The notes beneath the pieces are model-generated. The model saw only the letters and a list, made by a program, of their open reading frames with translations. It had not been told where the DNA came from and did not search any database. This document shows, in pieces, positions 56,696 through 64,000 of a stretch of DNA of 64,000 nucleotides; position 1 is the stretch's first letter, and each line of letters opens with the position of its first letter. The DNA is from Pseudomonas hygromyciniae (GTDB lineage Bacteria; Pseudomonadota; Gammaproteobacteria; Pseudomonadales; Pseudomonadaceae): NCBI RefSeq assembly GCF_016925675.1, contig NZ_CP070506.1, positions 5,973,021 through 6,037,020 of the forward strand. Direction: 5' to 3'. Both the position numbers and the translations under genes were made by a program.

Positions 56696-58587
56696 GCGCT
56701 TTGCTCCAACTGACGGCCCGCGCCGCGTTTTTTCAAATGAATCATCAACAGCGAAATGGCTGCCGGGGTGACGCCTGGGATACGGGAAGCCTGACCCAAA
56801 GTCTCGGGGCGAGTTATCCCCAGCTTGCTTTGAATCTCTTTCGACAGCCCGGAGATCCCGGTGTAATCGATATCCACAGGCAGCTTGGTGTCTTCACTGG
56901 CGCGCAGCCGAGCGATCTCGTCCTGCTGACGGTCAATGTACCCGGCATATTTGGTCTTGATTTCGACCTGCTCGGCCACCTGTGGATCTTCTGCGCCGCC
57001 GCCAGTGACTTCGACCAGACCAGCGTAGTCGATTTCCGGACGGGACAGCAGGTTCAGCAGGTTGTACTCGTGGGTCAACGGCGTGCCAAATTTTTCGGCA
57101 ATGGCATCACCCTGCTCAGTGCCCGGGCGCACCCAGGTACTTTTCAGGCGTTGTTCTTCCAATTCGATGCTTTCGCGTTTTTTGCAGAACGCTGCCCAGC
57201 GCGCATCATCGACCAGGCCCAGCTCGCGACCTTTTTCGGTCAGGCGCAGGTCGGCGTTGTCTTCGCGCAGGATCAGGCGATATTCGGCCCGGGAGGTGAA
57301 CATCCGGTACGGTTCCTGGGTACCCAGGGTAATCAGGTCATCAACCAACACCCCGATGTACGCTTCATCGCGACGCGGGCACCAGCTGTCTTTGCCCTGG
57401 GCGCGCAATGCCGCGTTGGTCCCGGCCAGCAAACCTTGGGCGCCGGCTTCTTCGTAACCGGTCGTGCCGTTGATTTGCCCAGCGAAGAACAGACCGCCAA
57501 TCACTTTGGTTTCCAGGCTGTACTTCAAGTCCCGGGGATCGAAGTAGTCGTATTCAATGGCATAGCCCGGACGCACGATATGGGCGTTTTCCATCCCGCG
57601 AATCGACTGCACGATCTGGATTTGCACATCGAACGGCAGGGAAGTGGAAATCCCGTTCGGGTACAGCTCGTGGGTGGTCAAGCCTTCCGGCTCGATGAAG
57701 ACCTGGTGGCTTTCCTTGTCGGCAAAGCGGTGGATCTTGTCTTCGATCGACGGGCAATAGCGCGGGCCGATGCCCTCGATCACCCCGGAATACATCGGCG
57801 AACGGTCAAGGTTGGCCGCGATGATTTCATGGGTGCGCGCATTGGTGTGGGTAATCCAGCAACTCACCTGTTTCGGGTGCTGCTCCTTGGACCCCATGAA
57901 TGACATCACCGGAATCGGCGTATCCCCGGCTTGCTCGGTCATCACCGAAAAATCCACAGAACGCCCGTCGATACGTGGCGGGGTCCCGGTTTTCAGGCGC
58001 CCTACACGCAGTGGCAGTTCGCGAAGGCGATGAGCCAGGGCGATGGACGGCGGATCGCCGGCGCGGCCACCCGAATAGTTCTGCATCCCGATGTGGATAA
58101 GTCCACCAAGGAAGGTACCCGTGGTCAACACCACGGATTCTGCAAAGAAACGCAGGCCCATTTGCGTGACAACGCCGCGAACCTGGTCCTGTTCGACGAT
58201 CAGGTCGTCAGCAGCTTGCTGAAATATCCACAGGTTGTCCTGGTTTTCCAGGGTTTCACGCACCGCGGCCTTGTACAGGATGCGGTCGGCTTGTGCCCGA
58301 GTTGCACGCACGGCCGGGCCTTTGCGGCTGTTAAGTACGCGAAATTGAATACCACCTTTGTCGGTAGCCATGGCCATCACACCGCCAAGGGCGTCGATTT
58401 CCTTGACCAGGTGGCTTTTGCCGATCCCACCGATGGCGGGGTTGCAACTCATGGCACCGAGGGTTTCCACGTTGTGCGTCAGCAACAGGGTTTTGACCCC
58501 CATGCGGGCTGACGCCAGTGCTGCCTCGGTACCGGCATGACCGCCGCCGATGACGATCACTTCAAAACGGGAAGGGAAATCCACCAC
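56692..58587 (-). CDS. mnmG: tRNA uridine-34 modification enzyme MnmG (GidA)
   Basis: 631 residues: FAD-binding [20 protein letters not shown], then the two GidA signatures [15 protein letters not shown] and [20 protein letters not shown], and a C-terminal helical domain. With MnmE it makes cmnm5U34 in tRNA. It is the first gene of a run to parB and lies beside the AT-rich DnaA-box region at 58.7-59.0 kb. Confidence 0.97.
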   Translation of the reverse strand: MVDFPSRFEVIVIGGGHAGTEAALASARMGVKTLLLTHNVETLGAMSCNPAIGGIGKSHLVKEIDALGGVMAMATDKGGIQFRVLNSRKGPAVRATRAQADRILYKAAVRETLENQDNLWIFQQAADDLIVEQDQVRGVVTQMGLRFFAESVVLTTGTFLGGLIHIGMQNYSGGRAGDPPSIALAHRLRELPLRVGRLKTGTPPRIDGRSVDFSVMTEQAGDTPIPVMSFMGSKEQHPKQVSCWITHTNARTHEIIAANLDRSPMYSGVIEGIGPRYCPSIEDKIHRFADKESHQVFIEPEGLTTHELYPNGISTSLPFDVQIQIVQSIRGMENAHIVRPGYAIEYDYFDPRDLKYSLETKVIGGLFFAGQINGTTGYEEAGAQGLLAGTNAALRAQGKDSWCPRRDEAYIGVLVDDLITLGTQEPYRMFTSRAEYRLILREDNADLRLTEKGRELGLVDDARWAAFCKKRESIELEEQRLKSTWVRPGTEQGDAIAEKFGTPLTHEYNLLNLLSRPEIDYAGLVEVTGGGAEDPQVAEQVEIKTKYAGYIDRQQDEIARLRASEDTKLPVDIDYTGISGLSKEIQSKLGITRPETLGQASRIPGVTPAAISLLMIHLKKRGAGRQLEQSA

Positions 58588-58709
58588 GCACCTCGTGCCT
58601 GCTTATGTAGGTAATCAGGAATTGTCTGTTGAAAGAGTTTTGGAGCTATGGCGGCAAGTATAGGGACTTAGCCCTTCCTAAAGAACCCTTTGCACAAAAT
58701 TTAACCAGC

Positions 58710-58998
58710 TGTGGATGAATCAGAGGTAATAGAAATTAAAAGAGAGAAATTTATTAAATCTTTGTTTTTATGTTTATTTCTACTGAGCCTACTTTCTGTG
58801 GATAGATCTCTACAGGCCTTTATTTACTTACTGTACAGAGATTCAAAAGTCTGTGGTTAGGTGGCAAGGAGGCCCTTGGATAAGTGCTTTAAGCCTGTGG
58901 ATTAAACAGGTGGTTATCCACAGAGGGGTTTTTACTCAGGTTTCAAGCCCTGTTATCAACTGGGCACAGGGGTGGTTATTCACAGGGCTTAATCCACA
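58710..58998. other. AT-rich, DnaA-box-containing intergenic region (second origin-like locus)
   Basis: The 548-bp gap between mnmG and mnmE contains an AT-rich tract (58,727-58,792) followed by DnaA-box-like 9-mers: TGTGGATGA (58,710), TGTGGATAG (58,797), TGTGGATTA (58,896), the exact TTATCCACA (58,914), TTATTCACA (58,976) and TAATCCACA (58,990). This layout is that of a replication origin. P. aeruginosa has been reported to carry two functional origins near dnaA; whether this is the second one is inference. The rest of the gap shows no gene. Confidence 0.6.
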
Positions 58999-59135
58999 GA
59001 AAAGCATCAGCCGCGGCAAATTTCGCCCACGGCAAGGCCATCTCGGAGAGAGGTTACTGTCAGAAAATGCGCGGGAGTGTCCTGGAACGGACAAAACAGA
59101 CAGGCACGAATGGCCTGTCTGTGAATAACGAAGGG

Positions 59136-60506
59136 TTATTTACCGATGCAGAAACTGGAAAAGATCCTGCCGAGCAGATCGTCGGAACTGAATGCCCCGG
59201 TAATCTCCCCCAGAAGCTGCTGTGCCTGGCGCAAATCCTCAGCCAAAAGCTCTCCAGCCCCTGCCAGGGTCAACTGCGCACGGCCATGCTCAAGGGCCGC
59301 ACTCGCATGGCGCAGGGCTTCCAGGTGCCTGCGGCGAGCACTGAAGCTGCTTTCCGAGGTCTGTTCGTAGCCCATGCAGGCCTTGAGATGATCGCGCAGC
59401 AGCTCTAGGCCATCGCCGGCAGACTTGGCGCTGAGGCTGATGGTGACATGGCCATCGTCGCTGACCTCCAGGGCAATCGGCTCACCAGTGAGGTCCGCCT
59501 TATTGCGAATCAGCGTGACTTTGGCCGGATCGGGCCGCTGTTCGAGGAATTCTGGCCACAGGGCAAAAGGATCAACTGCCTCAGGCGCAGTGGCATCCAC
59601 CACCAACAGCACCCGATCCGCTTCACCGATTGCCTTGAGCGCCCGTTCCACACCGATTTTTTCCACCTGGTCATCGGTATCACGCAAACCGGCAGTATCA
59701 ACCACGTGCAGCGGCATGCCATCAATGTGGATATGTTCGCGCAGGATATCCCGGGTGGTACCGGCAATCTCGGTGACAATGGCCGCTTCACGCCCCGCCA
59801 GTGCGTTGAGCAAGCTGGACTTGCCGGCGTTGGGCCGGCCGGCAATCACCACCGTCATGCCATCGCGCAGCAATGCACCCTGCCCGGCTTCCTTCAAAAC
59901 TGTGGATAACTCGTCTCGCACTTTATCGAGCATGGCCAGGACATGGCCATCGGCGAGAAAGTCGATCTCTTCTTCCGGGAAATCAATTGCTGCCTCGACG
60001 TAGATGCGCAAACTGATCAGTTGCTCGGTGAGGTTATGCACACGCAGGGAAAACGCACCCTGCAACGAGCGCAGAGCATTGCGTGCGGCCTGTGCAGAAC
60101 TGGCCTCGATCAGGTCGGCGATGGCCTCGGCCTGAGCCAGGTCGAGCTTGTCATTGAGGAACGCCCGCTCGCTGAATTCACCCGGCCGGGCCAGGCGGCA
60201 GCCCAATTGCAGGCAGCGCTGCAGCAGCATGTCTAGCACGATAGGGCCGCCATGGCCCTGCAGTTCCAGCACATCCTCGCCGGTGAACGAGTTCGGCCCG
60301 GGGAAATATAGGGCCAAGCCTTCATCCAGCACCTGGAGGTCTTCACCAAGAAAAGGCCCGTAATGCGCATAACGGGGCTTCAGCTCGCGCCCGCTGATAG
60401 CTTGGGCGGCAATGCCGGCCAGCGGTCCGGAAATTCGAACGATACCGACACCGCCCCGGCCCTGAGCGGTGGCGACGGCAGCGATGGTTTCACGAGGAGC
60501 GCTCAT
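59136..60506 (-). CDS. mnmE: tRNA modification GTPase MnmE
   Basis: 456 residues: N-terminal folate-binding domain, then the Ras-like G domain with [18 protein letters not shown] and DTAGLRDT, and the C-terminal catalytic FCIGK. It partners MnmG on tRNA U34. ATG 60,506 has GGGAAA upstream; a TTG six codons earlier is less likely. It lies downstream of yidC but after an intrinsic terminator. Confidence 0.96.
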   Translation of the reverse strand: MSAPRETIAAVATAQGRGGVGIVRISGPLAGIAAQAISGRELKPRYAHYGPFLGEDLQVLDEGLALYFPGPNSFTGEDVLELQGHGGPIVLDMLLQRCLQLGCRLARPGEFSERAFLNDKLDLAQAEAIADLIEASSAQAARNALRSLQGAFSLRVHNLTEQLISLRIYVEAAIDFPEEEIDFLADGHVLAMLDKVRDELSTVLKEAGQGALLRDGMTVVIAGRPNAGKSSLLNALAGREAAIVTEIAGTTRDILREHIHIDGMPLHVVDTAGLRDTDDQVEKIGVERALKAIGEADRVLLVVDATAPEAVDPFALWPEFLEQRPDPAKVTLIRNKADLTGEPIALEVSDDGHVTISLSAKSAGDGLELLRDHLKACMGYEQTSESSFSARRRHLEALRHASAALEHGRAQLTLAGAGELLAEDLRQAQQLLGEITGAFSSDDLLGRIFSSFCIGK

Positions 60507-60536
60507 CAGCGGTTTCCCAGACAAAAGTGACAGAAT

Positions 60537-60561
60537 GCAAAACGCCCCACGAGGGGGCGTC
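60537..60561 (-). terminator. Terminator between yidC and mnmE
   Basis: On the minus strand, GACGCCCCC-TCGT-GGGGCGTTTTGC: a G/C-rich stem followed by TTTT, 25 bp past the yidC stop. Confidence 0.8.
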
Positions 60562-60585
60562 TTGAGTGGTTATCCACAGAGTAAG

Positions 60586-62268
60586 TTACGCCTCGGCTTT
60601 TTTGGTAGCCGCTTCGATCTTACGTGTGATGTACCACTGTTGAGAGATCGACAACACGTTGTTGACCACCCAGTACAGAACCAGGCCAGCCGGGAACCAC
60701 AGGAAGAAGAAGGTGAAGATGATTGGCATCATTTTCATCACCTTGGCCTGCATCGGATCCGGAGGTGTCGGGTTCAGACGCTGCTGGATGAACATGGTCG
60801 CGCCCATGATGATCGGCAGGATAAAGAACGGGTCCTTGATCGACAGGTCAGTTATCCACAACATGAACGGCGCCTGGCGCATTTCCACGCTTTCCAGGAG
60901 TACCCAGTACAGCGACAGGAACACCGGCATCTGTACCAGAATCGGCAAGCATCCACCCAACGGGTTGATCTTCTCTTTCTTGTACAGCTCCATCATGGCT
61001 TGCGACATTTTCTGCCGGTCATCGCCGTGTTGCTCTTTCAGTGCAGCCAGTTTCGGTGCAACCGCACGCATACGGGCCATCGATTTGTAGCTGGCAGCCG
61101 ACAGCGGGAAGAAAATCCCTTTGATCAGCATGGTCAGGAAGATGATCGACCAGCCCCAGTTACCGACGATGCTGTGGATATGTTGCAGCAACCAGAAGAT
61201 TGGCTGGGCAATGAACCACAGGATGCCGTAATCCACAGTCAGTTCCAGACCTGGGGATAACTCCTTGAGTACTGCCTGGCTTTTTGGGCCGGCATACAAG
61301 GTGGCGCTGGTTTCAGCCTTGGCGCCTGGTGCAACGGTCAACGCCGGGCCAGTGAAACCGATGATGTAGTTGCCCTGGTTGTCCTTGCGGGTCTGAACCA
61401 GGTTGGCTTCGCCTTTGTTCGGGATCCAAGCAGTTACAAAGTAGTGTTGCAGCCAGGCTACCCAACCACCTTGCACCGTTTCTTTCAGCGCGCCCTTGTC
61501 GATATCTTTCATCGACACTTTTTTGTACGGCTCGTTACTTGTCCACAGGGCAGCGCCCAGGTAAGTCGCGGTGCCAGTAGCAGTGCTGGAAGACGGATCG
61601 GAGCTGCCATCACGCTTGAGCTGGGCAAACAGGTTGCCGGTCCAGGCCTTTTCGCTGGTGTTGTCGATCAGATAAGTGACTTTCAGATCGTACAAACCGC
61701 GAGTGAAGCTGAAGCGCTTGATGTAATTGACGCCGTCGTGACTGAATTTCAGGTCGACGTTCAACTGGTTTTGGCCATCAGCCAGTTGATAAGTCTTCTG
61801 TTCGGTCGAATAAACCGGACGACCGGTAGCACGAGCATCAGGACCATCAGTGCCAGTCAGGCCGCTTTGCGCCAGATAAACACGCTCGCCACCGTTATCG
61901 AACAACTGGAATGGAACATCCGGATGGTCTTGGCGACGTGGATACAGTGGCAATTTCAGCTGGGCAATATCGCCGCCCTGTGGATCGATCGCCAGGTCCA
62001 GCACATCCGTTTTGACGTGGATGAGGTCTTTATTGGTGATGACCGCGTTGTCTACAGGGGTGCTGGTATCGGCATTCGCGCTGGGTACATCGGCACTGGC
62101 GGAAGCATTGTTACCCAACGGTGCATCTGCAATAGCAGGAGCAGACTGATTGGTAGCAACATTCTGAGTCGGCAGGGCAGCCTGGCCATAGTCCTGGTTC
62201 CATTTCAGAACCATAACGTAGGACACGATTGCCAGGGCGACGATCAGGATCGTGCGTTTAATATCCAT
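60586..62268 (-). CDS. yidC: Membrane protein insertase YidC
   Basis: 560 residues: an N-terminal transmembrane anchor (DIKRTILIVALAIVSYVMVL), a large periplasmic beta-domain (about 60-345), and the conserved five-helix core with SIVGNWGWSIIFLTMLIKG and the Arg-bearing AASYKSMARMRAVAPK. It inserts proteins such as the ATP synthase c subunit into the inner membrane. It follows yidD by two bases. Confidence 0.97.
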   Translation of the reverse strand: MDIKRTILIVALAIVSYVMVLKWNQDYGQAALPTQNVATNQSAPAIADAPLGNNASASADVPSANADTSTPVDNAVITNKDLIHVKTDVLDLAIDPQGGDIAQLKLPLYPRRQDHPDVPFQLFDNGGERVYLAQSGLTGTDGPDARATGRPVYSTEQKTYQLADGQNQLNVDLKFSHDGVNYIKRFSFTRGLYDLKVTYLIDNTSEKAWTGNLFAQLKRDGSSDPSSSTATGTATYLGAALWTSNEPYKKVSMKDIDKGALKETVQGGWVAWLQHYFVTAWIPNKGEANLVQTRKDNQGNYIIGFTGPALTVAPGAKAETSATLYAGPKSQAVLKELSPGLELTVDYGILWFIAQPIFWLLQHIHSIVGNWGWSIIFLTMLIKGIFFPLSAASYKSMARMRAVAPKLAALKEQHGDDRQKMSQAMMELYKKEKINPLGGCLPILVQMPVFLSLYWVLLESVEMRQAPFMLWITDLSIKDPFFILPIIMGATMFIQQRLNPTPPDPMQAKVMKMMPIIFTFFFLWFPAGLVLYWVVNNVLSISQQWYITRKIEAATKKAEA

Positions 62269-62270
62269 GA

Positions 62271-62516
62271 TTACTCGGCCATCGAAGAAGAACGGGAGGT
62301 AGGGATAGGCGGAACCGGGTCATAACCACCGGGATTCCACGGATGACAGCGACCTAAACGACGAAAGGTCAGCCAGCCACCGCGCAGAAGGCCATGATTT
62401 TCTATGGCTTCATACGCGTAGCAGGAACAACTGGGGTAGAAACGACAGTGGCTGGCCATCAGCGGACTGATGGCATAACGGTAAAACTGGATCGGAACGA
62501 GGGCCAGTTTACGCAT
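62271..62516 (-). CDS. yidD: Membrane protein insertion efficiency factor YidD
   Basis: 81 residues: hydrophobic N-terminal segment ([16 protein letters not shown]) and the conserved Cys-rich [16 protein letters not shown], followed by [16 protein letters not shown]. It helps YidC. It overlaps rnpA by eight bases. Confidence 0.94.
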   Translation of the reverse strand: MRKLALVPIQFYRYAISPLMASHCRFYPSCSCYAYEAIENHGLLRGGWLTFRRLGRCHPWNPGGYDPVPPIPTSRSSSMAE

Positions 62517-62916
62517 CAGTGCTGTCTACCCCTACAGTTTCGGGGCTGACTGCTGGGGTCGGCTTGCTGGTGCGAGCCAAACGTTTCCAGAGCTTGCCGA
62601 AATGCTGAATCAATTCGGGGTTTTCTACGTCCCCCAAGCCTTTGCGCGCGACGATAACAATATCCCAACCAACCAGAGTGTCCTGGTGGAGGCGAAACGA
62701 TTCGCGCATCAGACGCTTGAGGCGATTGCGCTCAACGGAGAGCTTTACGCTCTTCTTGCCGATCACCAACCCGAGACGGGGGTGATCCAGATCGTTGTTA
62801 CGCGCAAGGAGCAGGAGATTTTTCCCCGGAACCTTGCCGGTGGGGGAGTCAAAGACTGCCTTGAAGTGCCGGGGGGTTAGCAGACGCTTTTCCCGACTGA
62901 AGTCCTGACTCACCAC
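62509..62916 (-). CDS. rnpA: Ribonuclease P protein component
   Basis: 135 residues from a GTG (62,916), beginning [20 protein letters not shown], 13 bp after the rpmH stop; a second GTG is next to it. The RNA-binding RNR motif is visible in [15 protein letters not shown]. It supports the RNA subunit in maturing tRNA 5' ends. An in-frame extension to 63,009 is a shadow of rpmH. Confidence 0.94.
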   Translation of the reverse strand: MVSQDFSREKRLLTPRHFKAVFDSPTGKVPGKNLLLLARNNDLDHPRLGLVIGKKSVKLSVERNRLKRLMRESFRLHQDTLVGWDIVIVARKGLGDVENPELIQHFGKLWKRLARTSKPTPAVSPETVGVDSTDA

Positions 62917-62929
62917 CAGTACCGGATTA

Positions 62930-63064
62930 TCAAACTGCCAGACGCGCACGACCTTTGGCGCGGCGACGCGACAGGACAGCACGGCCGTTCTTGGTAGCCA
63001 TGCGAGCACGGAAACCGTGGGTACGGGCGCGTTTGATGGTGCTTGGTTGGAAAGTACGTTTCAT
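62930..63064 (-). CDS. rpmH: Ribosomal protein L34
   Basis: 44 residues starting [18 protein letters not shown] and ending [12 protein letters not shown], the invariant small basic L34. It is the first gene of the rpmH-rnpA-yidD-yidC run, with a sigma-70 promoter 61 bp upstream. Confidence 0.97.
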   Translation of the reverse strand: MKRTFQPSTIKRARTHGFRARMATKNGRAVLSRRRAKGRARLAV

Positions 63065-63124
63065 GGCGTGTTACCTGGTTCGTCCACAACGGGCCGGAAT
63101 GGCCCCCGTTTTAAGAGACCGGGG

Positions 63125-63153
63125 ATTCTAGAGAAAGCAAGCCTCTAGGTCAA
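63125..63153 (-). promoter_or_regulatory. Sigma-70 promoter of rpmH-rnpA
   Basis: On the minus strand, TTGACC (63,153-63,148), a 17-bp spacer and TAGAAT (63,130-63,125), a near-consensus promoter 61 bp ahead of the rpmH start. Confidence 0.8.
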
Positions 63154-63236
63154 TTTCCAACCAGCTATTCCTTCAATTAGATATCTGGAGGCCCTGGGAC
63201 CGATTCCGTGAGGTTCGGCTTTCACGAGCAATGCCA

Positions 63237-63583
63237 TAGATATAAAAATAAAGAAGGAAGTTATTTAAAGCTTTTCTGTAAAGCTTATAAAAGCTAGGGA
63301 GCCGATCATCTGTGGATAACTACCTTGAGCCCACATTCCACGTGCTGTACAGAGAATGACAACATGGGGGAGAAGCGGTGCTCTGCCTGTGCTGCACTGT
63401 CGGATAAGCTGTGTGTGGAATGGCTACTTATCCACAGGCCAGTTACCCACAGACTTTCGACCCCACTTGTACAACGAGCTTAGGGGCGCTTATCCACAGA
63501 GCTTATGCACAGACCATTTGTCGCCTTTTTTACGGTTAAGGCATTGATTCTTGGCGGTCTGTGAGCAACCTACATGTGGATAA
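63237..63583. other. oriC: Chromosomal replication origin oriC
   Basis: Between rpmH and dnaA: an AT-rich unwinding tract (63,237-63,295), then DnaA boxes, exact at 63,311, 63,428, 63,490 and 63,575, and one-mismatch TTACCCACA (63,443) and TTATGCACA (63,503). Location and layout match the known Pseudomonas oriC. The last box overlaps the -35 position of a possible dnaA promoter whose TACAAT is at 63,600-63,605, suggesting autoregulation. Confidence 0.9.
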
Positions 63584-63649
63584 GTGGGCCGCTCGCCGCT
63601 ACAATGGCGGCTGTTTTTGCCTCACCGGCTTTCAACTTAGGGGATATCC

Positions 63650-64000
63650 GTGTCAGTGGAACTTTGGCAGCAGTGCGTGGAGCTTTTGCGCGATGAGCTG
63701 CCTGCCCAGCAATTCAACACCTGGATCCGTCCACTACAGGTCGAAGCCGAAGGCGACGAGTTGCGTGTCTACGCACCCAATCGTTTTGTTCTCGACTGGG
63801 TCAACGAGAAGTACCTGAGCCGCGTTCTCGAATTGTTCGACGAACATGGCAATGGAATGGCTCCAGCGCTCTCCTTATTAATAGGCAGCAAACGCAGCTC
63901 CGTACCTCGCGCTGCACCGAATGCGCCGCTTGCCGCCGCCGCGTCGCAAGCCCAGGCTGCCGCGGCCCCGGTCAATCATGCGCCGGCTCCTGCTGCGTCT
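63650..64000 (+). CDS. dnaA: Chromosomal replication initiator DnaA (partial, 5' end)
   Basis: 117 codons up to the window edge, starting at GTG 63,650 ([20 protein letters not shown]) with GGGGAT upstream. The N-terminal domain I (about 1-90: [24 protein letters not shown]) binds DnaB and regulators; the following Ala/Pro-rich stretch (about 92-117) is the domain II linker. The ATPase and DNA-binding domains lie beyond the window. Confidence 0.97.
   Translation, partial: MSVELWQQCVELLRDELPAQQFNTWIRPLQVEAEGDELRVYAPNRFVLDWVNEKYLSRVLELFDEHGNGMAPALSLLIGSKRSSVPRAAPNAPLAAAASQAQAAAAPVNHAPAPAAS

Noticed and set aside
62917..63009. N-terminal extension of rnpA
   Set aside because: It runs through rpmH in another frame; family alignment from memory begins at the GTG near 62,916.
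63335..63350. TTCCACGTG near oriC as parS
   Set aside because: Only the left half matches; the right half reads CTGTA in place of GAACA.

Overview
The window is a chromosomal segment from a Pseudomonas, most likely of the P. fluorescens group. Three things support this: gene order matches the origin region of that genus (dnaA, rpmH, rnpA, yidD, yidC, mnmE, mnmG, rsmG, parA, parB, atpIBEFHAGDC, glmU, glmR, glmS); the encoded proteins read as pseudomonad orthologues; and REP/REPIN repeats typical of fluorescent pseudomonads sit between genes. No rRNA, tRNA, insertion sequence, prophage or CRISPR array was seen. From 42.8 to 63.1 kb every gene is on the minus strand, pointing away from the origin at the right edge and so co-directional with leftward replication.

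Layout. 0-2 kb: tail of an amino-acid ABC permease and a HipA/HipB-type toxin-antitoxin pair with the toxin gene first. 2-3.3 kb: a short autotransporter barrel protein. 3.4-7.8 kb: two-subunit pyruvate carboxylase (pycA, pycB) and the divergent LysR gene pycR. 7.7-20.6 kb: small protein, RpiR/HexR-type regulator with its own operator, PAS-GGDEF-EAL protein, uvrD, Tim44-like protein, SMI1-like protein, CPA2 antiporter, thioesterase, pdxY, DUF3301 protein.

20.6-30.1 kb: a zinc-starvation island. Two perfect Zur-type palindromes (23,923 and 24,455) flank a small secreted protein gene and lie ahead of two divergent operons. The left one is dksA2-zigA-DUF1826-COG0523 GTPase. The right one is folE2, an ABC zinc importer (ATPase, permease, binding protein), hisI paralogue, gamma-carbonic anhydrase and dihydroorotase paralogue. 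Together they would replace zinc-dependent enzymes, redistribute zinc and import more. A near-perfect parS site lies inside folE2.

30.2-42.6 kb: DUF3617 protein, cardiolipin synthase, CfaB-type cyclopropane synthase, a three-gene bufferin-type RiPP cluster (precursor, DUF692/MNIO maturase, DUF2063 partner), then a six-gene operon related to E. coli ynbABCD that looks like a dedicated phospholipid pathway, and a GNAT-Rnk fusion gene.

42.8-64 kb: cell-wall amino-sugar genes (glmS, glmR, glmU), ATP synthase, chromosome partitioning (parAB), tRNA modification (mnmG, mnmE), rRNA methylation (rsmG), membrane insertion (yidC, yidD), rnpA, rpmH and the start of dnaA. Two DnaA-box-rich, AT-rich intergenic regions are present, one ahead of mnmG and one (oriC) ahead of dnaA. 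Exact DnaA-box 9-mers are also scattered within genes far above chance.
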